From the NCBI GenBank assembly GCA_947455205.1, contig CANGNF010000001.1:1-64000 (forward strand): a stretch of DNA of 64,000 nt. Reading direction: 5' to 3'. The notes under the pieces were generated by a model. The model did no database searches. It saw nothing but the letters and a program-made list of their open reading frames with translations, and had not been told where the DNA came from. A program made the translations under genes and the position numbers. This document shows positions 48,606-57,690 of this stretch, in pieces. How positions within the stretch are numbered: the stretch's first letter is position 1; every line of letters begins with the position of its first letter. The DNA comes from Acetobacteraceae bacterium (GTDB lineage Bacteria > Pseudomonadota > Alphaproteobacteria > Acetobacterales > Acetobacteraceae).

Positions 48606-49826
48606 ATGGACCTGCGCTGGACTGACGAGGAGAAGGCCTTCCGCGAGGAAGTGCGCGCCTTCATCAACACCAACCTGCCCACTGAGACCCGCGAGCGCAT
48701 GAAGATGGGCAAGTCGCCCACCAAGGCGCAGGTGGTGCAGTGGCAGCAGATTCTGAACAAGCGCGGCTGGGCCGCGCCGGAATGGCCGAAGGAGCATGGC
48801 GGCCCCGGCTGGACCACGGCGCAGCGCTACATCTTCCGCGAGGAGCTGATGCTGGCGCCGGCGCCGTCGCCGCTCGGCTTCAACATCAACATGTGCGGGC
48901 CGGTGATCATCGCCTTCGGCAATGCCGAGCAGAAGGCGCGCTTCCTGCCGCGCATGCTGAACCTGGACGACTGGTGGTGCCAGGGCTTCAGCGAGCCGGG
49001 CGCCGGTTCCGACCTGGCGGGGCTGAAGACCCGCGCGGTGAAGGAAGGTGACTTCTGGGTGGTCAACGGCCAGAAGACCTGGACCACGCTGGCCCAGCAC
49101 GCCGACTGGATCTTCCTGCTGGTTCGCACCGACCCGAATGCGAAGAAGCAGGAGGGCATCAGCTTCCTGCTGGTGGACATGAAGACGCCGGGGATCACGG
49201 TTCGCCCGATCATCACGATCGAGGGCGGGCACGAGGTGAACGAGGTGTTCTTCGACGACGTGAAGGTGCCGGCTGAGAACCTGGTGGGCACCGAGAACCG
49301 CGGCTGGGATTGCGCCAAGTACCTGCTGGGCAATGAGCGCTTCGGCCAGGCCCGCGTCGGCGCCAGCCGGGAGCGCATCGCGCGGCTGAAGAAGATCGCG
49401 GCCGAGACCTATGACGGCGGCAAGCCGCTGACCCAGGATATCGGCTTCATGACCAAGGTCACGGAGATCGAGGTCGAGCTGCAGGCGCTGGAGATGACGG
49501 TGATGCGCGTGATCGCCACCGCCATGAAGAACCCCGGCAGCAACAAGCCGGACCCGACGACCTCGGTGCTGAAGATCAAGGGCACCGAGATCCAGCAGGG
49601 TGTGTCGGAGATGCTGATGAAGGCGGCCGGCCCCTATGCCTGGGTGGATGGCGACCCCGATATGGAAGGCGGCAGCGACCAGGTGGTGGCGGAGGATCCG
49701 GACATCGCGCCGGATTGGGCCTTCGGCCTGGCCGGCGTCTACTTCAACTGGCGCAAGCAGAGCATCTACGGTGGGTCGAACGAGATCCAGCGCAACATCA
49801 TGGCCAAAGCTTTCCTGGGGCTCTGA
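48606..49826 (+). CDS. Acyl-CoA dehydrogenase (PimC-like large subunit)
   Basis: A 406-residue flavoprotein that introduces the first double bond in acyl-CoA oxidation and passes electrons to ETF. Visible motifs are QGFSEPGAGSDLAGLKT (FAD and substrate binding), VVNGQKTWTTLA, and the C-terminal YGGSNEIQRNIMAK. The length and the long loop between helices (NPGSNKPDPTTSVLKIKG) suit the large subunit of the heteromeric pimeloyl-CoA dehydrogenase type. A CGGGAG ribosome site precedes the ATG, 24 bp after the hydratase gene. The second subunit gene is six bases downstream. Confidence 0.88.
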   Translation: MDLRWTDEEKAFREEVRAFINTNLPTETRERMKMGKSPTKAQVVQWQQILNKRGWAAPEWPKEHGGPGWTTAQRYIFREELMLAPAPSPLGFNINMCGPVIIAFGNAEQKARFLPRMLNLDDWWCQGFSEPGAGSDLAGLKTRAVKEGDFWVVNGQKTWTTLAQHADWIFLLVRTDPNAKKQEGISFLLVDMKTPGITVRPIITIEGGHEVNEVFFDDVKVPAENLVGTENRGWDCAKYLLGNERFGQARVGASRERIARLKKIAAETYDGGKPLTQDIGFMTKVTEIEVELQALEMTVMRVIATAMKNPGSNKPDPTTSVLKIKGTEIQQGVSEMLMKAAGPYAWVDGDPDMEGGSDQVVAEDPDIAPDWAFGLAGVYFNWRKQSIYGGSNEIQRNIMAKAFLGL

Positions 49827-49832
49827 AGAACA

Positions 49833-50984
49833 ATGGATTTCGATCTTTCCGAAGACCAGCGCCTGCTGCAGGACAGCATCTCCCGGCTGCTGGGCGACAA
49901 GTACGGCTTTGAGAACCGCAAGGCCTACCTGAAGACCGCCGAGGGCTGGAGCGCCGAGATGTGGGCGGCCTATGCCGAGCTCGGCCTGCTCGGACTGCCC
50001 TTCGCGGAGGCCGAGGGCGGCTTCGGCGGCGGGCCGGAGGAGACCATGCTGGTGGCCGAGCAGATGGGCCGCCACATCACGCTGGAGCCGTGGTTCACCA
50101 CGGTGGTGCTGGGCGGCGGCTTCCTGCGGCATGGCGCCAGCGCTGCACAGCGGGCAGCGGTTGTGCCGAAGCTGGCCGAGGGCAAGCTGAAGCTGGCCTT
50201 CGCCCATACCGAGCGGCAGTCCCGCTACGACCTGTTCGATGTGGCGACCACGGCGAAGAAGGACGGCGCCGGTTGGGTGCTGGACGGCGCCAAGGGCATG
50301 GTGATCCATGGCGACAGCGCCGACATGTTCGTGGTCACGGCGCGCACCGCCGGCGGCCAGCGCGACAAGTCCGGCATCGGCGTGTTCCTGGTTGACGCCA
50401 AGGCGGCCGGCGTGGCGGTGAAGGGCTTCGCCACCGTGGATGGCCAGCGCGCGGCGCAGGTGACGTTCAGCGGCGTGAAGCTGGGCGCCGACGCGGTGCT
50501 GGGCGACGCCGATGGCGGCCTGCCGCTGGTGGACCGCGTGGTGGACGAGGCGATCGCGGCGCTGGCGGCGGAAGCCGTGGGCGCCATGGAAGCCGCGCAC
50601 CTGATGACGCTGGACTACCTGAAGACCAGGCAGCAGTTCGGGCGGACCATCGGCAGCTTCCAGGCGCTGCAGCACCGCAGCGCGGACATGATGGTGGCGC
50701 TGGAGCAGGCGCGTTCCATGGCCTTCTTCGGCACCATGTCGGCGCAGGACAGCGACCCCGTTGCCCGGCGCAAGAACATGGCGGCGGTGAAGGTGCAGAT
50801 CGGCCGGTCCGCGCGCTTCGTCGGCCAGCAGACCGTGCAGCTGCACGGCGGCATCGCCATGACCATGGAATATGCCGCCGGCCACTACTTCAAGCGGCTG
50901 ACCGCCAATGACGGCAGCTTCGGCGACGCCGACCATTGGGTGCGGGTGCTGGCCGAATCCGGCGGGCTGGTCGCCGCGGCCTAA
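49833..50984 (+). CDS. Acyl-CoA dehydrogenase (PimD-like small subunit)
   Basis: A 383-residue acyl-CoA dehydrogenase-fold protein, more diverged than the first. It begins MDFDLSEDQRLLQDSISRLL and has the family's KTRQQFGRTIGSFQALQHR and GGIAMTMEYAAGHYFKRL, but the middle FAD-binding segment is poorly conserved (HTERQSRYDLFDVATTAKK). In heteromeric dehydrogenases of dicarboxylic acid and steroid breakdown, one subunit has lost some cofactor contacts in just this way. The six-base gap strongly suggests that the two form one alpha2beta2 enzyme. A terminator-like hairpin follows at 50991. Confidence 0.88.
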   Translation: MDFDLSEDQRLLQDSISRLLGDKYGFENRKAYLKTAEGWSAEMWAAYAELGLLGLPFAEAEGGFGGGPEETMLVAEQMGRHITLEPWFTTVVLGGGFLRHGASAAQRAAVVPKLAEGKLKLAFAHTERQSRYDLFDVATTAKKDGAGWVLDGAKGMVIHGDSADMFVVTARTAGGQRDKSGIGVFLVDAKAAGVAVKGFATVDGQRAAQVTFSGVKLGADAVLGDADGGLPLVDRVVDEAIAALAAEAVGAMEAAHLMTLDYLKTRQQFGRTIGSFQALQHRSADMMVALEQARSMAFFGTMSAQDSDPVARRKNMAAVKVQIGRSARFVGQQTVQLHGGIAMTMEYAAGHYFKRLTANDGSFGDADHWVRVLAESGGLVAAA

Positions 50985-50990
50985 CCAATG

Positions 50991-51025
50991 CGCTGCGCCG
51001 TGGCGGGTAATGCCGCGGCGCAGCG
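50991..51025 (+). terminator. 10-bp hairpin after the acyl-CoA dehydrogenase genes
   Basis: CGCTGCGCCG and CGGCGCAGCG pair perfectly around a 15-base loop, seven bases after the stop. AAATTCGTTTG follows, a modest T-content for this GC-rich genome. It may separate the beta-oxidation trio from the transporter genes. Confidence 0.5.
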
Positions 51026-51096
51026 AAATTCGTTTGCATGGCAACGGCCCATGCGGTTCGATGCCGCCCCTGTTCAGCGGTATCGAGGGCAAGGCG

Positions 51097-52308
51097 ATGG
51101 TCGGCATGGGATTCGGGCGGCGGGCCATTCTGGGTGGCGCGGCGGTGCTGGCGGCGCCCCGGCTGGGCCAGGCGCAGGCCGAGCCGATCAAGATCGGCGA
51201 GATCAACAGCTACACCGCGCAGCCGGCCTTCCTGCAGCCCTATCGCCAGGCCTGGACCCTGGCGGTGGAGCAGGTGAACGCCGCCGGCGGCATCCATGGC
51301 CGCCCGCTGGCCACGGTGCATCGTGACGACGCCGGCAAGCCGGAGGACGCGGTGCGCCACGCCGGCGAGTTGGTGAACGCCGAGAAGGTGGCGCTGCTGG
51401 CCGGTGGGTTCCTTTCCAATGTCGGCCTGGCGCTGGGCGATTACGCCGCGCAGAACAAGAAGCTGTTCGTGGCCAGCGAGCCGCTGACCGACGCGATCGT
51501 CTGGGCCAAGGGCAACCGCTACACCTTCCGCCTGCGCGCCAGCACCTACATGCAGTGCGCCATGCTGGTGGAGGAAGCTGCCAAGCTGCCGGCGAAGAAG
51601 TGGGCGCTGGTGGCGCCGAACTACGAATACGGCCAGTCCGCCGTGCGCTGGTTCAAGGAACTGCTGAAGGCGGCCCGGCCGGGTGTGGAGTTCGTCGCCG
51701 AGCAATTCCCGGCGCTGGGCCGGATCGACGCCGGCGCCACGGTGCAGGCGCTGGCCGCCTCCAACCCGGAGGCGATCTTCAATGTCACCTTCGGCGCCGA
51801 CCTGACCAATTTCGTTCGCCAGGGCGCCACGCGCGGGCTGTTCGAGCGCCGGGCCGTCGTCTCCCTGCTGACGGGTGAGCCGGAATACCTGGACCCGCTG
51901 GGCGACGAGGCGCCGGAAGGCTGGATCGTTACCGGCTACCCGTGGGACCAGATCAACACCCCCGCGCATACCGCCTTCCGCGACGCCTATCGCCGCCGGT
52001 TCAACGACTATCCGCGGCTGGGCAGCGTGGTCGGCTACGACACGGTGCAGGCCATTGCCGCGCTGCTGCGCCGCGCCAACACCACGGATACCGAGAAGCT
52101 GGTGGACAACATGCGCGGCCTGCAATTCGCCAGCGTGCTGGGGGAGGTGACCTTCCGCGCCCTGGACCACCAGAGCACGATGGGCGCCTATGTCGGCAAG
52201 ACCGCGCTGCGCGCGGGCAAGGGCACCATGGTGGATTGGCGCTACGCTGATGGCGCCAGGTACCTGCCCAGCGACGCGATGGTGCGGACCCTGCGGCCGG
52301 CCGGCTGA
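51097..52308 (+). CDS. Branched-chain amino acid-type ABC transporter substrate-binding protein
   Basis: A 403-residue periplasmic receptor of the LivJ/UrtA (type I fold) family, with an arginine-pair signal peptide (FGRRAILGGAAVLAAPRLGQA). Family features are IKIGEINSYT at the mature start, AVEQVNAAGGIHGRPL, and NYEYGQSAVRWF in the hinge region. It starts at ATG 51097 after GAGGGCAAGG; a second ATG three codons later is possible. The ligands of this family range from amino acids to aromatic and dicarboxylic acids. Directly after the dehydrogenase pair, an aliphatic or aromatic acid is plausible. Confidence 0.88.
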   Translation: MVGMGFGRRAILGGAAVLAAPRLGQAQAEPIKIGEINSYTAQPAFLQPYRQAWTLAVEQVNAAGGIHGRPLATVHRDDAGKPEDAVRHAGELVNAEKVALLAGGFLSNVGLALGDYAAQNKKLFVASEPLTDAIVWAKGNRYTFRLRASTYMQCAMLVEEAAKLPAKKWALVAPNYEYGQSAVRWFKELLKAARPGVEFVAEQFPALGRIDAGATVQALAASNPEAIFNVTFGADLTNFVRQGATRGLFERRAVVSLLTGEPEYLDPLGDEAPEGWIVTGYPWDQINTPAHTAFRDAYRRRFNDYPRLGSVVGYDTVQAIAALLRRANTTDTEKLVDNMRGLQFASVLGEVTFRALDHQSTMGAYVGKTALRAGKGTMVDWRYADGARYLPSDAMVRTLRPAG

Positions 52309-52331
52309 CCCTGGCCCACGGCTGACGCTTG

Positions 52332-54179
52332 ATGGAAAACCTGCTGCTGCAGGCACTGAACGGGTTGGCCAGTGCCTCCTCGTTGTTCCTGGTCGCCTCC
52401 GGGTTAACGGTGATCTTCGGGGTCACCCGGATCGTCAATTTCGCCCATGGCTCGCTGTACATGCTGGGCGCCTACCTGGCGTTCAGCATCGTGACCAACC
52501 TGCCGCGCGGGCATCTCGGCTTCTGGGGCGGGGTGGTGCTGGCGGCGCTGGCGGTGGGCGCCATCGGCGCCGTGCTGGAGATGCTGCTGCTGCGCCGTAT
52601 CTACCGCGCGCCGGAGCTGTTCCAGCTGCTGGCGACCTTCGGCGTGGTGCTGGTGGTGCAGGATGTGGCGCTGCTGACCTGGGGCGCGCAGGACCTGCTG
52701 GGGCCACGGGCGCCGGGGCTGCGCGGTTCCGTGGAACTGCTGGGGCTGCGCTTCCCGCTGTATGAGCTGGTGCTGATCGGCATCGGGCCGGTGGTGCTGG
52801 GGCTGCTGCTGCTGCTGTTCAAGCGCACGCGCTGGGGCACGCTGGTGCGCGCCGCCACCCAGGACCGCGAGATGGTGGGCGCGCTTGGTGTCAACCAGCG
52901 CTGGCTGTTCACCTCGGTCTTCTTCGTCGGCAGCATGTTGGCGGGGTTGGCGGGCGCGCTGCAATTGCCGCGCGAGAGCGTGAACCTGCACATGGACCTG
53001 AGCACGATCACCGAGGTCTTCGTGGTGGTGGTGGTGGGCGGCCTGGGCAGCCTGCCCGGCGCGGCGCTGGCGGCGCTGCTGATCGGGGAACTGCATGCCT
53101 TCGGGATCCTGATCTTCCCGAAGATCACGCTGGTGCTGGTGTTCCTGGTCATGGCGGTGGTGCTGGTGGTGCGGCCGCGCGGCTTGTTCGGCAAGGCGCA
53201 GGTGGCGCAGGCGGCGGTGGCCAGCGTGGCGGAGCCGGTGCTGGGCCGGGCGCCGCCGCAGCTGAAGTGGCTCGGCCTGGTCGCGCTGCTGGTGGCGGTG
53301 GTGGCGCCGCCCTATTTGGCGGGCGACTACGCGCTGATCGTGCTGACCGACATGGCCATCGCGGTGCTGTTCGCGGCCTCGCTGCACTTCATCATGGGGC
53401 CGGGCGGCATGGCCAGCTTCGGCCATGCGGCTTATTTCGGCATCGGCGCCTATGGCGCGGCCCTGCTGACCAAGTGGTTCGCGGCGCCGATGGTGCCGGC
53501 GCTGCTGGCGGCGCCGTTCTGCGCCGGGGTGGCGGGGGTGATCTTCGGCTTCTTCTGCGTCCGGCTTTCGGGCGTCTATTCCGCCATGCTGACGCTGGCC
53601 TTTGCGCAGATCGCCTGGAGCGTCGCCTTCCAGTGGGTGGAGCTGACCGGCGGCGACAACGGCGTGCTGGGCGTGTGGCCCGACGCCTGGGCGACCAAGC
53701 TGCATTTCTACTGGTTGGCGCTGGGGTGCAGCGTGGTCGGCACGCTGGCGCTGCGGCGGATCGCGCTGTCGCCGTTCGGCTATGCGCTGCGGGCCCAGCG
53801 GGACAATACGCTCAGGGCCGAGGCGATCGGCATCAACGCCTTCGAGATCCGCTGGGTCGCCTTCGTGCTGGCGGCGGGGTTCGCCGGCGTGGCGGGCGGG
53901 CTGTTCGCCTTTGCCAAGGGCAGCGTCTTCCCCACCGCGCTGGACATTCCGCGCAGCGTGGACGCGCTGCTGATGGTGCTGCTGGGCGGGGTGCAGACCC
54001 TGGCCGGGCCGGTGCTGGGCGCGCTGGCCTTCACCGGCCTGCATGAACAGCTGGTGCGCGCCACCGACTATTGGCGCCTGGTGCTGGGCGGCGTGATCCT
54101 GCTGCTGGTGCTGGCCTTCCCGCAGGGGCTGGCCGGCGCCGTACGGCAGCGCTGGGAAGCCCGGCGGAGGCCCGGCTGA
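52332..54179 (+). CDS. Fused ABC permease LivH-LivM
   Basis: A 615-residue membrane protein that joins the two permeases normally encoded by livH and livM. Residues 1 to about 290 match LivH (ASGLTVIFGVTRIVNFAHGSLYMLGAY; GALGVNQRWLFTSVF; GGLGSLPGA). Residues about 315-615 match LivM (ASLHFIMGPGGMASFGHAAYFGIGAYGA; RAEAIGINAFEIRW; GVQTLAGPVLGALAF). The joint near residues 285-310 is cytoplasmic. Around 18 membrane segments are expected. The ATG at 52332 is chosen over the overlapping TTG. The stop overlaps the livG start as TGATG. Confidence 0.88.
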   Translation: MENLLLQALNGLASASSLFLVASGLTVIFGVTRIVNFAHGSLYMLGAYLAFSIVTNLPRGHLGFWGGVVLAALAVGAIGAVLEMLLLRRIYRAPELFQLLATFGVVLVVQDVALLTWGAQDLLGPRAPGLRGSVELLGLRFPLYELVLIGIGPVVLGLLLLLFKRTRWGTLVRAATQDREMVGALGVNQRWLFTSVFFVGSMLAGLAGALQLPRESVNLHMDLSTITEVFVVVVVGGLGSLPGAALAALLIGELHAFGILIFPKITLVLVFLVMAVVLVVRPRGLFGKAQVAQAAVASVAEPVLGRAPPQLKWLGLVALLVAVVAPPYLAGDYALIVLTDMAIAVLFAASLHFIMGPGGMASFGHAAYFGIGAYGAALLTKWFAAPMVPALLAAPFCAGVAGVIFGFFCVRLSGVYSAMLTLAFAQIAWSVAFQWVELTGGDNGVLGVWPDAWATKLHFYWLALGCSVVGTLALRRIALSPFGYALRAQRDNTLRAEAIGINAFEIRWVAFVLAAGFAGVAGGLFAFAKGSVFPTALDIPRSVDALLMVLLGGVQTLAGPVLGALAFTGLHEQLVRATDYWRLVLGGVILLLVLAFPQGLAGAVRQRWEARRRPG

Positions 54180-54973
54180 TGCGGCGCTACACGCTGGAAG
54201 CGCAGAACATCCAGAAGTCCTTCGGCGGTGTCCGCGCGGTGGACCAGGTCAGCTTCGGCGTGCGGCCGGGGGAGATGCTGGCGCTGATCGGGCCGAACGG
54301 GGCGGGCAAGTCCACCTGCTTCAACCTGCTGAACGGCCACCTGAAGCCGGATGGCGGGCAGGTGAAGCTGCTGGGCCAGGATATCACCGGCCTGGCGCCG
54401 CGCCGTGTGTGGAAGCGCGGCGTCGGCCGTACCTTCCAGATCACCGCCACCTTCGGCAGCATGACGGTTCGGGAGAACGTGCAGCTGGCGCTGCAATCCC
54501 ACCGCGGGGAGCTGGCGCGGATCTGGTCGCCGGCCTGGCGGCTGCGCGGCGGCCAGGCGGATACGCTGCTGGAACGCGTCGGCCTGGCCGGGCAGGCGCG
54601 GCGGCCGTGCAGCGTGCTGGCCTATGGCGACCTGAAGCGGGTGGAACTGGCCATAGCCCTGGCCAACAACCCGCGGCTGCTGCTGATGGATGAGCCCACC
54701 GCCGGCATGGCGCCGGCCGAGCGGGTCGGCCTGATGGCGCTGGTGGCCGAGATTGCGCGGGAGCGCGGCATGTCCGTGCTGTTCACCGAGCATGACATGG
54801 ACGTGGTGTTCGGCCATGCCGACCGGGTGCTGGTGCTGGACCGCGGGCGGCTGATCGCCGAGGGAACGCCGGACGAGGTGCGGGCCAACGCGCTGGTGCA
54901 GGAGGTGTACCTGGGCAGCGGCTTCGAGCCGGAGGCCGAGCCAGAGCCCGGAGAGGAGCCGCCGGCATGCTGA
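54179..54973 (+). CDS. livG: ABC transporter ATP-binding protein, LivG type
   Basis: A 264-residue ATPase with Walker A GPNGAGKST (near residues 38-46), the Q-loop in TFQITATFG, the signature degenerate as LAYGDLKRVELA (usually LSYGQQRRLE), Walker B LLLMDEP and the H-switch in FTEHDMD. The C-terminal tail EPEAEPEPGEEPPAC is unusually acidic and proline-rich. It energises transport with LivF. TGATG overlap with the permease gene shows coupled translation. Confidence 0.9.
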   Translation: MRRYTLEAQNIQKSFGGVRAVDQVSFGVRPGEMLALIGPNGAGKSTCFNLLNGHLKPDGGQVKLLGQDITGLAPRRVWKRGVGRTFQITATFGSMTVRENVQLALQSHRGELARIWSPAWRLRGGQADTLLERVGLAGQARRPCSVLAYGDLKRVELAIALANNPRLLLMDEPTAGMAPAERVGLMALVAEIARERGMSVLFTEHDMDVVFGHADRVLVLDRGRLIAEGTPDEVRANALVQEVYLGSGFEPEAEPEPGEEPPAC

Positions 54974-55668
54974 CGGTGCGCGGGCTGCATGCCCATTACG
55001 GCCGGGCGCATATCCTGGCGGATGTGGGGTTCGAGGTGCCGGCCGGGCAGGTGGTGGTGCTGCTGGGCCGCAACGGCGCCGGCAAGTCCACCACGTTGAA
55101 GGCGGTGATGGGCATGGTGCGCCCCAGTGCCGGGCAGGTGCTGCTGGAAGGCCGCGACCTGGCGGGGCGCGAGGCCTACCAGATCGCCCGCGCCGGCCTG
55201 GGCTACGTGCCGGAGGAGCGCCGCATCTTCAGCGAGCTGACGGTGCGGGAGAACCTTTCCGTCGGCCGCCGGCCGCCGGTGCCGGGGCTGCGGCCCTGGG
55301 ACGAGGCACGGCTCTACGGCCTGTTCCCGGCGCTGGGCGCCATGCAGGACCGGCCGGGCGGGCGGATGAGCGGCGGCGAGCAGCAGATGCTGAGCATTGC
55401 CCGCACGCTGATGGGCAACCCCCGGCTGCTGCTGCTGGACGAGCCCAGCGAGGGCCTGGCCCCGGTGGTGGTGCAGCGCATGGCCCAGGCGGTGCGGCAG
55501 CTGAAGGCCGAGGGGCTTTCCATTCTGCTGGCCGAGCAGAACCTGTACTTCGCCCATGCGGTGGCCGACCGCGCCGTCATCATCGAGCAGGGGCGGATTC
55601 GCTGGGAAGGCGAAATGGCGGCGCTGCTCAACGACGAATCGACCTATCAGCAATATCTTTCGCTATAA
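54967..55668 (+). CDS. livF: ABC transporter ATP-binding protein, LivF type
   Basis: A 233-residue ATPase, second of the pair. It has Walker A GRNGAGKST, RMSGGEQQMLSIARTL as signature, Walker B LLLLDEPSEGL, and the H-loop position occupied by Gln (LAEQNLYF), as usual in LivF. The start overlaps the livG stop by seven bases. The GYVPEERRIFSELTV segment is characteristic of LivF. It completes the transporter: receptor, fused permease, two ATPases. Confidence 0.92.
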   Translation: MLTVRGLHAHYGRAHILADVGFEVPAGQVVVLLGRNGAGKSTTLKAVMGMVRPSAGQVLLEGRDLAGREAYQIARAGLGYVPEERRIFSELTVRENLSVGRRPPVPGLRPWDEARLYGLFPALGAMQDRPGGRMSGGEQQMLSIARTLMGNPRLLLLDEPSEGLAPVVVQRMAQAVRQLKAEGLSILLAEQNLYFAHAVADRAVIIEQGRIRWEGEMAALLNDESTYQQYLSL

Positions 55669-55677
55669 GCTCGCGGC

Positions 55678-56502
55678 ATGTTGAAGCAGATGCTCGGCCG
55701 TGCGCGGGTGCGGCTTGTCTATGCGCTGGCCTATGGCGTGAAGGAGGTGCGCGAGCGCGGCTTCTTCACCGGTGGCTTCTGGCCGCCGCTGCCGAGCCTG
55801 CAGGAAGTGCCCTCGCTGGCCCGGGCGCGCAGCCATGCCAACCTGTATGAGCTGGCGTTGCGGCACATGCCCGGCCCCCGGCCGCAGCCGCGCGCGGTGC
55901 TGGACATTGGCTGCGGCGCCGGTGGCGGGCTGGTATATGCCCATGCGGTCTTCCCCACGGCCCGGCTGGTGGGGGTGGATGTCAATGCCACCGCGCTGAA
56001 GGCGGCCTGGGACCGGCTGCAGAAGGTGCCCAACGTGGAACTGCGCCAGGTGCCAGGCGACCGCACCCGGCTGCCGCCGCATGGCTTCGACATCATCGTG
56101 GGCCTCGGCTCGGTCAATGCCATCGGCCCGTCCGAGATGCTGACGGAATGCGCCAGGCTGCTGGCGCCGGGCGGGGTGGTCAGCCTGACCGCGACCTTCA
56201 CCCTTTCGCCGGACCAGGTGCAGGTGCTGTTCCACGCCGCCGCCTGGCAGGCCGGGCTGGTGCTGCGCCAGGTGGTCGAGATAACCGAGGGCACCCGCGC
56301 CGCGCTGGCGCATGACCAGGCCTGGGCCGAGAAGGTGATCTCCCGCGTGCCGGCGCCGCTGCGCGGCCGGGCGCGGGAACTGGCGGCGCTGCCGGGCACC
56401 CGCGCCAACCGCGCGATGGCGGAGGGCCGGGCGCGGACCTACGCCATTTTGGTGGACCACCCGGTGGCGACCTGGGCGGCGCCCAGGCTGCGCGCCGCGT
56501 AG
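55678..56502 (+). CDS. SAM-dependent class I methyltransferase
   Basis: A 274-residue Rossmann-type methyltransferase. Motif I is VLDIGCGAGGGLVYA (near residues 75-89), the acidic residue after beta-2 is in LVGVDVN, and the post-motif segment is FDIIVGLGSVNAIG. N-terminal 70 residues are helical and basic. The substrate is unknown; small-molecule or lipid methylation fits best. It starts nine bases after the livF stop and may be co-transcribed, though a link to the transporter is not obvious. A small hairpin follows the stop. Confidence 0.75.
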   Translation: MLKQMLGRARVRLVYALAYGVKEVRERGFFTGGFWPPLPSLQEVPSLARARSHANLYELALRHMPGPRPQPRAVLDIGCGAGGGLVYAHAVFPTARLVGVDVNATALKAAWDRLQKVPNVELRQVPGDRTRLPPHGFDIIVGLGSVNAIGPSEMLTECARLLAPGGVVSLTATFTLSPDQVQVLFHAAAWQAGLVLRQVVEITEGTRAALAHDQAWAEKVISRVPAPLRGRARELAALPGTRANRAMAEGRARTYAILVDHPVATWAAPRLRAA

Positions 56503-56517
56503 CCGGCCAAATCCGGC
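56502..56517 (+). terminator. Small hairpin after the methyltransferase gene
   Basis: GCCGG-ccaaat-CCGGC, a 5-bp stem that begins at the stop codon's last base. It is weak, without T-run; it could mark the end of the Liv operon. Confidence 0.3.
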
Positions 56518-56518
56518 G

Positions 56519-56530
56519 CGGTTGCAACCG
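56519..56530. promoter_or_regulatory. 12-bp perfect palindrome upstream of the alcohol dehydrogenase
   Basis: CGGTTGCAACCG, 80 bp before the ATG of the alcohol dehydrogenase in a 108-bp gap. The TTGCAA core recalls LacI-type operators. No promoter elements are clear around it. Confidence 0.35.
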
Positions 56531-56610
56531 GCCCGACGCGGCGGCTTGACCGGCGCCGTCCGGCGCTGTCCCATCCGCGCTCTGCAAGACTTCAATCGGG
56601 AGAAACGTCG

Positions 56611-57669
56611 ATGCGCGCCTGGGCCGTTGTTGAATGTGGCAAGCCGCTGCAGGAACTGGAGTGGACCACGCCGGAGCCGCAGGGCGAGCAGGTGCTGCTG
56701 GAAGTGACCCATGCCGGCGTCTGCCATTCCGACCTGCATATCTGGGAAGGCATCTACGACCTGGGCAGCCGCGGCCAGATGAAGCTGACCGACCGCGGCG
56801 TGGTGCTGCCGCTGGCGATGGGCCATGAGATTGTCGGCCGCGTGCTGAAGTGCGGCCCCGATGCCGCCGGCAAGGTGGAAGTGGGCAAGTCCTACGCCGT
56901 GTTCCCTTGGGTTGGCTGCGGCAAGTGCGCCGTCTGCCAGGCCGAGGAGGAGAACATGTGCCTGCAGCCGCGCAGCCTGGGCGTCTACCAGAATGGCGGC
57001 TACGCCACCCATGTGCTGGCCACGCGCTGGAGCCACCTGGTGGATATCGAGGGCGTCGATCCGTCGCTCGCCGCGACCTATGCGTGCTCGGGCATCACGG
57101 TGTACTCGGCCATCAACAAGCTGCTGCCGATGAACCCCGACGAGCCGATCGTGCTGGTGGGTGCCGGCGGGCTGGGGCTGCAGGCCATCTCCATCCTGAA
57201 GGCGCTGGGGCACAAGGCCATCATCTCGGTGGATGTGGGCCAGGACAAGCTGGACGCCGCCGCCGCCATGGGCGCCACCGGCACCGTGCTGGCGACCAAG
57301 GAAGGCACCACCAAGCGGATCATCGAGGCCGCCGGCGGGCCGGTGGCGGGCGTGATCGACCTGGTGAACGGGACGGAGACGGCGCGCTTCGCCTTCGACG
57401 CGCTGCGCAAGGGCGGCAAGCTGGTGCAGGTGGGGCTGTTCGGCGGCGAGATGAACATCCCGCTGCCGCTGATGCCGATTCGCGCGCTGACGGTGCAGGG
57501 TAGCTACGTCGGCAACGTGAAGGAGCTGCGCGAGCTGATGGGGATTGCCCGCAGCGGCAAGATCGCCAGCATCCCCGTGGCGAACGAGCCGCTGCAGAAC
57601 GCCGACGGCGTGCTGAACCGGCTGCGGGCGGGGAAGATCACCGGCCGCGTGGTGCTGACCGCGGCCTGA
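56611..57669 (+). CDS. Zinc-dependent alcohol dehydrogenase (MDR family)
   Basis: A 352-residue medium-chain dehydrogenase/reductase. Catalytic zinc ligands are in GVCHSDLHI (Cys, with the following His/Asp relay) and GHEIVG (His, Glu). The structural zinc site has four Cys in CGKCAVCQAEEENMC. The NAD-binding motif is LVGAGGLGLQAI, followed by the acidic VDVGQ, which favours NAD over NADP. A CGGGAG site precedes the ATG. It oxidises a primary or secondary alcohol or a hydroxyacyl-CoA; the sequence resembles hydroxyacyl-CoA-type members more than ethanol dehydrogenases. It is convergent with the SucC-like gene. Confidence 0.85.
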   Translation: MRAWAVVECGKPLQELEWTTPEPQGEQVLLEVTHAGVCHSDLHIWEGIYDLGSRGQMKLTDRGVVLPLAMGHEIVGRVLKCGPDAAGKVEVGKSYAVFPWVGCGKCAVCQAEEENMCLQPRSLGVYQNGGYATHVLATRWSHLVDIEGVDPSLAATYACSGITVYSAINKLLPMNPDEPIVLVGAGGLGLQAISILKALGHKAIISVDVGQDKLDAAAAMGATGTVLATKEGTTKRIIEAAGGPVAGVIDLVNGTETARFAFDALRKGGKLVQVGLFGGEMNIPLPLMPIRALTVQGSYVGNVKELRELMGIARSGKIASIPVANEPLQNADGVLNRLRAGKITGRVVLTAA

Positions 57670-57690
57670 GCAGGGCCGGGCGCGGGGCCG

